From assembly GCA_040391785.1 (NCBI GenBank), contig JBEBXH010000012.1, forward strand, positions 1 to 64,000: 64,000 bases of DNA, read 5' to 3'. Source of the DNA: UBA5239 sp040391785. GTDB taxonomy: Bacteria; Verrucomicrobiota; Lentisphaeria; Victivallales; Victivallaceae. The notes below the pieces were generated by a model. It was given only the letters and a program-made list of their open reading frames with translations, did no database searches and was not told the DNA's origin. A program made the translations under genes and the position numbers. Shown here piece after piece: positions 16,528-24,148 of this stretch (positions are counted from its first letter, which is position 1; each line of letters starts with the position of its first letter).

Positions 16528-17199
16528 TCAGGGCAGGACTACCTTGAAATCATAAAAACGGTTTACGCCCTCGCTGGCCACAATTCCGATCCGGTATTCC
16601 CGGGGAATCGCGTGGTCGTGAAATCCGAAAACATGCCCGCCCGCCTGAAGCGTCATCTGCGGTCCGCGTGCCGTAAACTGCATCTGAACAACCACCTCAT
16701 AAGGTGTATTGGCCTTGAAGTCGGTGGTCAGAAATGCCTTTTTCACCCATTTCTGCTTGCCATCCTCGAAATAATGATGCCAGACATTGATTCCCTTGTC
16801 GAAAAGAATGATTTCAAAATGCTCCCGGTACTCGAGCCCCAACTCCGTTTTCACCGGTTCCGCGGCGATGATCAGGCCCGGCGCCATCCGGTAATCGAAA
16901 TCCATGGTGCACGAAATCGTCGCATTTCCCTTGAATGCCCGGTTCAGGATCATGCTGGTGAACGTTTCTCCGACCCGCTTGGATTCCAACTCCTGCGGAG
17001 TGGCATCCCCGGGCACTGCATTGGCAATGAAATCCTTACCCTGAACCCATTTGCCCTGATGCGGCCAACGCCAACTCTTGACCATGCTCCAGTCGGACTG
17101 TTTCCAGCCCTCGCCGGTAAATTTCGCCTCGAAAACCTCGCTCGCGCTCACCGCTACCGCCAGAAAACACAATACCGGCAACAAAATTCCTGCTTTCAT
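16528..17199 (-). CDS. Secreted lectin-like (concanavalin-fold) protein
   Basis: A 223-residue exported protein. The start was set at the ATG at 17199, which follows AATTGAGG and begins the signal peptide (MKAGILLPVLCFLAVAVSAS). The mature part is one beta-sandwich with tryptophan-rich segments (WKQSDWSMVKSWRWP), a central EHFEIILFDKGINVW strand and the closing YRIGIVASEGVNRFYDFKVV. It resembles the secreted DUF1961/LamG-type glycan-binding or hydrolase domains common in this group. Catalytic activity cannot be inferred. It converges on the YugP gene with a 12-base gap. Confidence 0.6.
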   Translation of the reverse strand: MKAGILLPVLCFLAVAVSASEVFEAKFTGEGWKQSDWSMVKSWRWPHQGKWVQGKDFIANAVPGDATPQELESKRVGETFTSMILNRAFKGNATISCTMDFDYRMAPGLIIAAEPVKTELGLEYREHFEIILFDKGINVWHHYFEDGKQKWVKKAFLTTDFKANTPYEVVVQMQFTARGPQMTLQAGGHVFGFHDHAIPREYRIGIVASEGVNRFYDFKVVLP

Positions 17200-17378
17200 A
17201 ACCTCAATTCCTTTATTTTTTCGCAAATAACATACACAAAACAATATAAATCGGTTTTGGATGCATTACAAACAGACAATCTTCTCTTCGAGCAGCTTTT
17301 GCACCTTTTCCCGCGGCAAACTTCGTCACAATTTACCGGAAAACCTGGATTAAAAACCATCGGTCCATCAAAATCGAT

Positions 17379-17406
17379 TTGCAATTTCAAGGAACCGGCA
17401 TATATT
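17379..17406 (+). promoter_or_regulatory. tRNA-Pro promoter
   Basis: TTGCAA (17379-17384), 16 bases, TATATT (17401-17406). Transcription would start near 17413, about 10 bases before the mature tRNA. Confidence 0.6.
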
Positions 17407-17422
17407 ATATCTTTTCAAAAGC

Positions 17423-17500
17423 CGGGATGTGGCGCAGCCTGGATAGCGCGTTTGACTGGGGGTCAAAAGGCCGAGAGTTCAAATCTCTCCATCCCGACCA
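17423..17500 (+). tRNA. tRNA-Pro (anticodon GGG)
   Basis: The 7-bp acceptor stem is CGGGATG (17423-17429) with CATCCCG. The D-arm is GCGC...GCGC around AGCCTGGATA. The anticodon stem TTTGA/TCAAA closes the loop CTGGGGG, giving anticodon GGG. The T-arm is GAGAG-TTCAAAT-CTCTC. A discriminator A and an encoded CCA end at 17500. The gene stands alone with its own promoter; no clear terminator is visible. Confidence 0.97.
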
Positions 17501-17787
17501 TTTTACCTCTTTAATTTCCAGCGACTTACGAAATCTCCTTAATTTGTTCATTCATCAGAAAATCACGATTTTCCCGTTAACTGTCCCAAAAACTCGAAAT
17601 TTCTTGAGAATTCCAGTGTACCTTCGGCGCGGGCGTGAAAAAAGAGGAAAGTTACCCGTCCCGTCTGAATAAATTATTGAACGAAGAAAATTGATGGAGA
17701 TAACTTCTGAAACTGTATATTGCGACAAGGCGGGCCGCATTAACTCGGTTGTCTTGATTTCGCCACAGTTAACCCCATTGATAAAGT

Positions 17788-18426
17788 TCAGGCTGAGGGA
17801 CCGCAATCTGAGATCAGTTTTTTGAGCTCGGTTTCGAGATCGTCGGCGGTGATTTTTTCCCAGTCCTGGTTGAGGAGGCGGACCCAGTCGGCTTCGCGGG
17901 AGATCGTCAGGCATTGGGCATTTGCCGCCAGTTCGAGAAATACGCTGGCGTCCTGCGGGTGAATCGAGCGTTTGGTTTTGAAGTAATCGAGGTCGATATC
18001 GAGGATATAAGGCGTTTGTAAATCGCATTGTGCGAGGCATTGGCGGAGATGGTGCGACTCGAGGGCTTCGCCGTAGTAAGAGGCGAGTTCTTCACGGTTT
18101 TCCGGCGTCGGATATTCCGGGTAATTGTGAAAATTAACGATCTGGATATCCGGATGGTAATTCTGCGCATAGTTGACAGTGGAGAAAATGATCGAGCTTT
18201 TGATGATATTCGCTCTTAAGGCGTAGTCGATGTGTTCGTCGTGGCGCAGATTTTTGACGGCTTCGTCAACGCGGGCAAAGGTTTTGCCGGAAGCGAGAAC
18301 GTCGGTGTGGTGATCGAGGGTTAAAATATGGGGCGGAGTTGGTTGCTCCGCCCACGGGATCAGAACATGATGGTGCTCCTCGACGATGTATACCGTCTTG
18401 GAGCCCCACTGTTCCCTGTGAACCAT
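17788..18426 (-). CDS. UPF0489 family protein
   Basis: A 212-residue cytoplasmic protein of the UPF0489 family. It shows EEHHHVLIPWA near the start, ILTLDHHTDV near residue 35 and DIDLDYF near residue 150. The conserved His and Asp clusters resemble the metal site of arginase-fold enzymes, so metal-dependent hydrolysis is plausible, but no reaction is known to me. It starts 3 bases after the end of the Gfo/Idh/MocA gene and is the last gene of the LacI operon. A role in sugar metabolism is therefore possible here. Confidence 0.8.
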   Translation of the reverse strand: MVHREQWGSKTVYIVEEHHHVLIPWAEQPTPPHILTLDHHTDVLASGKTFARVDEAVKNLRHDEHIDYALRANIIKSSIIFSTVNYAQNYHPDIQIVNFHNYPEYPTPENREELASYYGEALESHHLRQCLAQCDLQTPYILDIDLDYFKTKRSIHPQDASVFLELAANAQCLTISREADWVRLLNQDWEKITADDLETELKKLISDCGPSA

Positions 18427-18429
18427 GAA

Positions 18430-19752
18430 TTAGAACTCAACCAGGGTTTTGATTTCCACCGGGAGGCCGGTTTTCATGGACTTGTTGGCAGCGATGCCGA
18501 TCAGGATCGATTTGGCGCCGTCGAGGGTACCGGCGGCGTGACCCAGCGGATCGTTTTCGGCACCGCGGAAGAGGTGGTCGAGCAGGCGGACGTCGCCGCC
18601 GCCGTGGCCGCCCACTGCGCGTTCATAATCGATGACCTGGGCCTTGCCCCAATGCGGCTGGAAAATGATTTCCGGCACCATGTTTTCCTTCGGCACGTCG
18701 AGCTCGTGCATGCCCGGCTGGTTGAAGTCGGCATGGCTGCCGCTCACATAGGGGGCCTCGACCACGTTGAATTCCAGGCGGCCCTTGGTGCCGTTGAAAC
18801 AGACGCGGTAGCCTTCCCACGGGCAGTGGGCGTTCAGCGCATAGGTCATGATGGCTTTGTTCTTGTAACGGACCATGACGCCCATATTGTCTTCGATGGA
18901 GATGCCGTCGCCGAAAACACTCTGGTCGCGATAGTAGTTGTCCTCTTCCTCGGCCTTGCCGAAATAGAGACCTTTCAGGCGCTCGTCATCTTTGGTGACA
19001 TGGAGGGCAAACGGGTCCTTGGCGGCGACTTTGCTGCCCTTGGCACGGGAGTAGAATTCGGTGACGCCGCGTTTTTCGGCGTTTTCCTTGCCGTAGAACA
19101 ACAGGTCGCCCATGGCGAAAACGGTTTCCGGGAAGGAGTCGGTCCACCAGTTGACGAGGTCGAAGTGGTGGGTGGACTTATGAACCATCAGGCCGCCGGA
19201 GTTGTTTTTGTTGCGGTGCCAGCGGCGGAAATAGTCAGCGCCGTGAACCGTGGAGAGCACCCATTCGAAGTGAATGCTGGTGAGGTCGCCCACGATGCCG
19301 CTCTTGAGGACTTCCTTGATCTTGGTATTGCGCGGGGAATAGCGATAATTGAAGGTGACGGTGACCTTTTTGCCGGTGCGCTTGCTGGTGTCGATGATCT
19401 GCTGGCATTTTTCGGCGTCCACGGTCATCGGCTTTTCGGTGATGACGTCGCAGCCGAGTTCCATGGCGCGGCAAATGTAGGTGTGGTGGGTGCGGTCCAT
19501 GGAGGTGACGATGACGACGTCCGCCTTGGTGTCTGCGATCATTTTGTCGAACTGGTCGGCCTTGTAGGTCGGGATCGGCTTGGATTTGTACTCATCCTTC
19601 ATCACGGAATTCCAGTAGTCCATGCGGGCCTGGTTGGTGTCGCAGAACGCCATCAACTTGCCGACATCGGTATAATCCATGGCCAACGCCTTGATGTACA
19701 TCGATGATCTGCCGCCGGTTCCCACCAGCACATACTTTTTCTTCTTGCTCAT
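18430..19752 (-). CDS. Gfo/Idh/MocA family oxidoreductase
   Basis: A 440-residue NAD(P)-dependent sugar oxidoreductase. The N-terminal Rossmann fold has VGTGGRSS and FCDTN. The conserved TEKPMT lysine lies near residue 120. A C-terminal Gfo/Idh domain carries HKSTHHFDLVNWW, with the histidines expected near the substrate. Large members such as this are common in polysaccharide-degrading bacteria and oxidise or epimerise sugars or sugar acids. An AAGGAG site lies 10 bases before the ATG. The LacI-type gene immediately upstream on the same strand probably represses it. Confidence 0.92.
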   Translation of the reverse strand: MSKKKKYVLVGTGGRSSMYIKALAMDYTDVGKLMAFCDTNQARMDYWNSVMKDEYKSKPIPTYKADQFDKMIADTKADVVIVTSMDRTHHTYICRAMELGCDVITEKPMTVDAEKCQQIIDTSKRTGKKVTVTFNYRYSPRNTKIKEVLKSGIVGDLTSIHFEWVLSTVHGADYFRRWHRNKNNSGGLMVHKSTHHFDLVNWWTDSFPETVFAMGDLLFYGKENAEKRGVTEFYSRAKGSKVAAKDPFALHVTKDDERLKGLYFGKAEEEDNYYRDQSVFGDGISIEDNMGVMVRYKNKAIMTYALNAHCPWEGYRVCFNGTKGRLEFNVVEAPYVSGSHADFNQPGMHELDVPKENMVPEIIFQPHWGKAQVIDYERAVGGHGGGDVRLLDHLFRGAENDPLGHAAGTLDGAKSILIGIAANKSMKTGLPVEIKTLVEF

Positions 19753-19776
19753 GTTATATAGTCTCCTTTATAGGTG

Positions 19777-20730
19777 TTAAACGCTTTCGCGATTGACGAA
19801 ACGGGTTGAAAATACCATTCTGGCCGGCGGCATTGCCCGGGTGGCCAGACTGACGATCTGTTCATTGATTTCGCGGATCGGGTGGACGACAGTGCTCAAG
19901 GCGGGGCACGAATAGCTGCTCCACGGGTCGTCGTCGAAGCCGATCACCGAGATTTCCTCGGGTACGCGGATATTGTTCTGCCAGCAGAACTTGAGGAAAC
20001 CGTAAGCCATCCGGTCGGTGTCAAAAAATACCGCATCGACTCCTCGCTCCAATAATGTAGGGCCGATCTTCATGCCTTCCTCGAACGAAGAGTCGGAGGT
20101 CGCCAGATAAAAGTGTTCCGCCCCCTGCCCCGTGGCCCCGGCAAACGCCTGATTGAACCCTTGTTCACGGCTCGAAATATTGCCGCAGCGGGCGATACGG
20201 CGCCGGCCACGGTGAAAAAGCTGCGAAACCCCCTCGCGGATACCGCTGCTGCGCTCAAGAAGCATCGAGTGATAGCCCGAAAAATCGTGAATGTCCACGA
20301 AAATGAATTGCTGAGGCAGCCCCTGCAGCACCTGCGACGGCTCCATCTGGAGATTCCAGCTCAGGAATACGACGGTATTGACCATGCCGGCCCATTCCTG
20401 CAAGATGCCGCGCAGCTCGTCGCTGGTTTTCGGCAAAATGCCGAGGATCGAGAAAAATCCTTTTTCTTCCAGCTGCTGCTGCAGGTTGTTGACCTTGCGC
20501 AGCGCCACATTGTTGTCGCTGAACGACGAAATAATGCCGACGAAGTTGCTGCGCTGCAGCCGCAAGTTACGGGCGGCGATGTTCGGAGTATAGCCGAGAT
20601 GGCTGGCCAGCTCAAGAATCCGGGTGCACAGCTCCGGCTTCACCCCCGGCTGGTTCTTCAACGCGCGGTTCACGGTCCGGATGGATACGCCGGAGAGTTC
20701 CGCGATTTTTTTTAACGTCACATTACTCAT
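19777..20730 (-). CDS. LacI family transcriptional regulator
   Basis: A 317-residue LacI-family repressor. The N-terminal helix-turn-helix is TLKKIAELSGVSIRTVNRALKN, with the hinge region LGYTPNIAARNL. A periplasmic-binding-protein-like effector domain follows (FVGIISSFSD, VIGFDDDPWSSYSCPALSTV). It is the first gene of an operon with the Gfo/Idh/MocA and UPF0489 genes. Two perfect palindromes flank its expected transcript start and its ribosome binding region, so it is very likely autoregulated. The inducer is probably a sugar or sugar acid handled by the oxidoreductase. Confidence 0.95.
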   Translation of the reverse strand: MSNVTLKKIAELSGVSIRTVNRALKNQPGVKPELCTRILELASHLGYTPNIAARNLRLQRSNFVGIISSFSDNNVALRKVNNLQQQLEEKGFFSILGILPKTSDELRGILQEWAGMVNTVVFLSWNLQMEPSQVLQGLPQQFIFVDIHDFSGYHSMLLERSSGIREGVSQLFHRGRRRIARCGNISSREQGFNQAFAGATGQGAEHFYLATSDSSFEEGMKIGPTLLERGVDAVFFDTDRMAYGFLKFCWQNNIRVPEEISVIGFDDDPWSSYSCPALSTVVHPIREINEQIVSLATRAMPPARMVFSTRFVNRESV

Positions 20731-20735
20731 TTATT

Positions 20736-20747
20736 GCCAACGTTGGC
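20736..20747. promoter_or_regulatory. LacI operator, proximal copy
   Basis: GCCAACGTTGGC is a perfect palindrome with the central CG typical of LacI-family operators. It ends 5 bases from the LacI start codon on the far side, so it overlaps the ribosome binding region. Its centre is 46 bp from the distal copy. Confidence 0.85.
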
Positions 20748-20780
20748 GATTTTTTAAATTTCTATTGCTTAATCAACAAT

Positions 20781-20794
20781 TGCCAACGTTGGCA
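20781..20794. promoter_or_regulatory. LacI operator, distal copy at transcription start
   Basis: TGCCAACGTTGGCA is a perfect 14-bp palindrome that starts 2 bases downstream of the TATAAT box on the minus strand. It therefore covers the expected transcription start. Confidence 0.88.
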
Positions 20795-20796
20795 TT

Positions 20797-20824
20797 ATTA
20801 TACAACCGAATTTTCAATTGTCAA
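20797..20824 (-). promoter_or_regulatory. Promoter of the LacI-Gfo-UPF0489 operon
   Basis: On the minus strand: TTGACA (20824-20819), 16 bases, TATAAT (20802-20797). Both hexamers are perfect sigma-70 consensus, so this strong promoter would need the operators just downstream to keep it off. Confidence 0.85.
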
Positions 20825-20887
20825 CTGCGGAAACCGGAAAATAATGGAAAATCGGGGGGATATGGGTATTCGGCCAGCGAAAAGCTC

Positions 20888-21775
20888 TTACTTCAACAAT
20901 GGCTTGGTGAAGGGCCAGATTTCATACGGTTCTTTTCGGAACCGGAGTGGGGTTATCTGGAACCGGCGCCGGAACTGACGGGTAAAATAGTTACTGTCGT
21001 GAAATCCGCATTCGGAGGCAATTTCCGATATCGGGCGGGAACTCGCCGTCAGCATTTCCGTGGCTTTCTCCAATCGCAGATTCAGAAACCATTCCCCCGG
21101 TGAATGCCCCATGGCCAGCGCAAATGCCCGCCTGAAACCATTCACCGACAATCCGCAATAATCGGCCATGCGCCGCAACGGCCATTCCTCCGCATAATTG
21201 CGGTTTAAAACATCTACGAGGCGAAGAATCCGGAACTCCGGGATGTTCGGCCTTTCGTCTTTGCCGGTCGTTTCCGCAAGGGCATGTTTCAGCATGGACA
21301 AAAGTTTTATCAGGTTCGCCATTAAATGAAACTTCGAATCGGGCAATCGTCTCTTTTGTTCCAGCTGCATTTCCTCAAGAAGCATCACCATGGAATGCAA
21401 TACTTCGGCGGAGGGGCGGATCAGCAGCAAGGGACCGTGCCGGAACAAATCCGATTTGACCGTCTCCGTCCATGGCCCCGGCACCAGAATGGATGTCAGG
21501 AATTTTTCCGAAAAGATGATATTGAAAATGGTCAGGTTGCGGGCGTCCGTGTAATGATGTTTCTGACCGGGATGCATGATGAAAACGTCGCCCGTACCGA
21601 TTTTCGAGCGCTGATTGCCGCAGGTGTGGCTTGCCGTTCCTGCTTTGACCAGTACAATCTCGTAATAATCCTCGTGAATATGACGTTTGGTAATATTGAA
21701 TGACGAATCATGAACACAGGAGAGGACCTCCAGCTCGAAATCAGGAGCATGCAGTTTTGTTTTGAGAATACTCAT
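20888..21775 (-). CDS. AraC family transcriptional regulator
   Basis: A 295-residue AraC-type regulator. The N-terminal cupin domain has ITKRHIHEDYYEIVLVKAG and GDVFIMHPGQKHHYTD. The C-terminal DNA-binding domain occupies about residues 190-290 (LRRMADYCGLSVNGFRRAF and ISEIASECGFHDSNYFTRQF). I chose the ATG at 21775; a TTG at 21817 would add 14 residues without homology. It diverges from the GH78 rhamnosidase gene and most likely activates it in response to rhamnose or a rhamnoside. Confidence 0.92.
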   Translation of the reverse strand: MSILKTKLHAPDFELEVLSCVHDSSFNITKRHIHEDYYEIVLVKAGTASHTCGNQRSKIGTGDVFIMHPGQKHHYTDARNLTIFNIIFSEKFLTSILVPGPWTETVKSDLFRHGPLLLIRPSAEVLHSMVMLLEEMQLEQKRRLPDSKFHLMANLIKLLSMLKHALAETTGKDERPNIPEFRILRLVDVLNRNYAEEWPLRRMADYCGLSVNGFRRAFALAMGHSPGEWFLNLRLEKATEMLTASSRPISEIASECGFHDSNYFTRQFRRRFQITPLRFRKEPYEIWPFTKPLLK

Positions 21776-21873
21776 AATATCTATAAGAATAGCATTATTA
21801 TCAAAATATGCAACCAAAATGGCAGATAATGCTTATTTTCGCCCATATAGTCAAGGCTGAAAACTCCTGCGTC

Positions 21874-21893
21874 TTGTATATTTAATTATACAA
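21874..21893. promoter_or_regulatory. Inverted repeat upstream of the GH78 gene
   Basis: TTGTATA (21874-21880) and TATACAA (21887-21893) form a perfect 7-bp inverted repeat with a 6-base spacer. It lies 17 bases before the GH78 start codon and may be an operator. Its position between the divergent AraC and GH78 genes fits, but AraC proteins often bind direct rather than inverted repeats. Confidence 0.4.
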
Positions 21894-21910
21894 AAACCAA
21901 AGGACCGGAT

Positions 21911-24106
21911 ATGTCGAAAAATTATTATTTGAATACTGTAACCGAGTTGTCGGAAGCATCATGGATTGCCATTCCCGGCCGCTTTTTCACCTGGAAAAAT
22001 CGCGAGTTCAAACCGGCGCCGCTGTTTCGCCGGGAATTTCACGCCGTTGCGGATGGTAAAGTATATCTGACCATTGCCGCCGGAGGATATTATGAAGTTT
22101 ATATCAACGGCAGTGCCATAACCGGTTCCGTGCTTAATCCGACTCCGACCAACTACGATAAACGGCTTTACCATATCACTTACGAAATAAGCCGTTTCCT
22201 GCAGCAAGGCGTAAATACCGCGGCCGTGATTCTCGGCAATTCCATCTATAGTTGCAACGCCCAGGGAGTATGGATGCAGGACACCATAACATGGCGCGAT
22301 TACCCCAAGTTCATCTGTCAGATCAACGACGAATCCGGCCGGGCCCTGCTGTACAGCGATGCCGCGTGGTCATACTATGACGACGGCCCGATCCGCATGG
22401 ACTCCATCCGCAACGGGGAGATCTATGATGCCCGCAAGGAGGTGTCGGGCTGGATGCTGCCCGGTTTCGACGACAGTAACTGGTCAAAAACCGGTAAGAT
22501 CCATTCCCCCGGCGGCGAACTTGTCCCGGCCGGGCATCCGCCATGCGTAATCTACAAGACCTTGCCGATGAAAAGGATTTTCGGCCAGACCTATGACTCG
22601 GGACAGAACCTGGCCGGCTGGGCCCGGCTGCAGGTCAAGGGCCGGGCGGGAACCGAAATTATTTTGCGCTATGATGAAGATATCGATGAATCGGGACGCC
22701 TTATTTCGCAGTTGGATTTTGTCGACAGCGGAGAACCGCGGACGGATCATTATATTCTGAAAGGCGGCGGGGTTGAAACCTGGTCCCCGCGCTTCAGTTA
22801 TTACGGTTTCCGTTACATCGAGTTAACGGTCAAAGGCGATGCTGAGATCATTTCACTTGAGGCTTGCGCGATCGGCACGGACTTGAAGAAAAACGGCGAA
22901 CTCACCACGTCCGATCCGGTCTTGAATCAAATACAACAGATGACTCTTTGGAGTTACCGTTCCAATATGATGGGCTTCCCCACGGACTGCCCATCCCGCG
23001 AAAAACAGGGATGGACCGGCGACGCGTTGGTGGCGGTTGAAACCGGGCTTTACAATTTCGATGCCATCGGCAACTATTCCGACTGGCTCGATTCCGTGGT
23101 GGATACCCAACGCCCGAGCGGGCAGATCGCCGCCAAGGCCCCGATCAGTTCCAATGGCTACAACTGGGGGTACGGACCGGCCTGGGACAGCGCGCTCATC
23201 CTGATTCCTCAGGCGATCTATCAATTTACCGGCAATGACGAGCCCATTCGCCGGCATTATCCGGCCATGCAGAAATATCTGGATTTCGCCGCCGGTATGA
23301 TGACCGGTCATATCGCGCTCGGCTTCGGACTGGGCGACTGGTGCAATCCCGATGATTGCATAAAACAGGTGCCAGGTGAGCTTGTCACCACCGCGTACTA
23401 TTATCTGGATCTGATTGCGATGGCCCGTTTTGCGGAATTACTGGATAAACGGCAGGACCAGGCGTATTACCTGAACCTGGCCTCAACGGTCCATAAGCGT
23501 TTCAATGAATATTTTTATCATGGCGAAGGCTGCTATGCAAACGACGAATTGACGGCGCTGGCCGTACCGGTTGCGTTCGGCCTGGCCACGCATCCGCAGG
23601 AAACCGCCGCGCGCTTGAACAGAAAGGTTCAGGAAGCCGGTTTTAAATCATACTTCGGTATTATCGGCGCCAAGTATGTTCCGAGTGTTCTGGCGGAATA
23701 TGGCTATATCGACACGGCGTTGAAAATTCTTACTCAAATGGAATACCCGGGATATGGATATTTGATCACTCAGGGCGCCACTACCCTGTGGGAAAGATGG
23801 AATGGCCGGGATTCGCGGAATCATATCATGTTCGGCTCGGTAAGCGCCTGGATGTATCGTTACCTGGGCGGCTTCACATTTTCACCCGACGCCCCCGGCA
23901 GGATTTGCCTGAAACCGCATTTCACGGTCCTGCTTGAAGAATTCACCGCCGAATACTGCGGCATCGTTTCCCGGTGGACCAGAACCGGCGACCATTTTTC
24001 TTATCAGGCAATACTTCCTGATGATGTGGAAATCACTCTGATCCTGCCGGACGGAACACAAAAAGTACTCACCACTGGCAAATACGTTTTCACTATTATG
24101 AGCTAG
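21911..24106 (+). CDS. Alpha-L-rhamnosidase, GH78
   Basis: A 731-residue GH78 enzyme that releases terminal L-rhamnose from glycans or glycosides. The N-terminal jelly-roll domain (YLTIAAGGYYEVYINGSAI, typical of the bacterial rhamnosidase N domain) is followed by a second beta domain. The (alpha/alpha)6 catalytic domain spans about residues 335-640. It carries FPTDCPSREKQGWTGDA, with the acidic residues that supply the general acid in this family, and further catalytic-domain motifs GYGPAWDSALI and TTLWERWNGRD. A C-terminal beta domain ends the chain. There is no signal peptide, so it acts on imported oligosaccharides. AAAGGA lies 7 bases before the ATG. Confidence 0.94.
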   Translation: MSKNYYLNTVTELSEASWIAIPGRFFTWKNREFKPAPLFRREFHAVADGKVYLTIAAGGYYEVYINGSAITGSVLNPTPTNYDKRLYHITYEISRFLQQGVNTAAVILGNSIYSCNAQGVWMQDTITWRDYPKFICQINDESGRALLYSDAAWSYYDDGPIRMDSIRNGEIYDARKEVSGWMLPGFDDSNWSKTGKIHSPGGELVPAGHPPCVIYKTLPMKRIFGQTYDSGQNLAGWARLQVKGRAGTEIILRYDEDIDESGRLISQLDFVDSGEPRTDHYILKGGGVETWSPRFSYYGFRYIELTVKGDAEIISLEACAIGTDLKKNGELTTSDPVLNQIQQMTLWSYRSNMMGFPTDCPSREKQGWTGDALVAVETGLYNFDAIGNYSDWLDSVVDTQRPSGQIAAKAPISSNGYNWGYGPAWDSALILIPQAIYQFTGNDEPIRRHYPAMQKYLDFAAGMMTGHIALGFGLGDWCNPDDCIKQVPGELVTTAYYYLDLIAMARFAELLDKRQDQAYYLNLASTVHKRFNEYFYHGEGCYANDELTALAVPVAFGLATHPQETAARLNRKVQEAGFKSYFGIIGAKYVPSVLAEYGYIDTALKILTQMEYPGYGYLITQGATTLWERWNGRDSRNHIMFGSVSAWMYRYLGGFTFSPDAPGRICLKPHFTVLLEEFTAEYCGIVSRWTRTGDHFSYQAILPDDVEITLILPDGTQKVLTTGKYVFTIMS

Positions 24107-24148
24107 AGGAAGACCGCCGGCAGCCGGGTTTTTCCCCTGCGGACAATA

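Noticed and set aside
17501..17787. Possible small gene downstream of tRNA-Pro
   Set aside because: The frames there overlap the UPF0489 gene in antisense or lack start signals and motifs. I see nothing to support a gene.
18328..19707. A 459-codon open frame opposite the Gfo/Idh/MocA gene
   Set aside because: The composition is dominated by Val, Gly and Ala repeats and there is no start signal. The minus-strand gene is clearly real.
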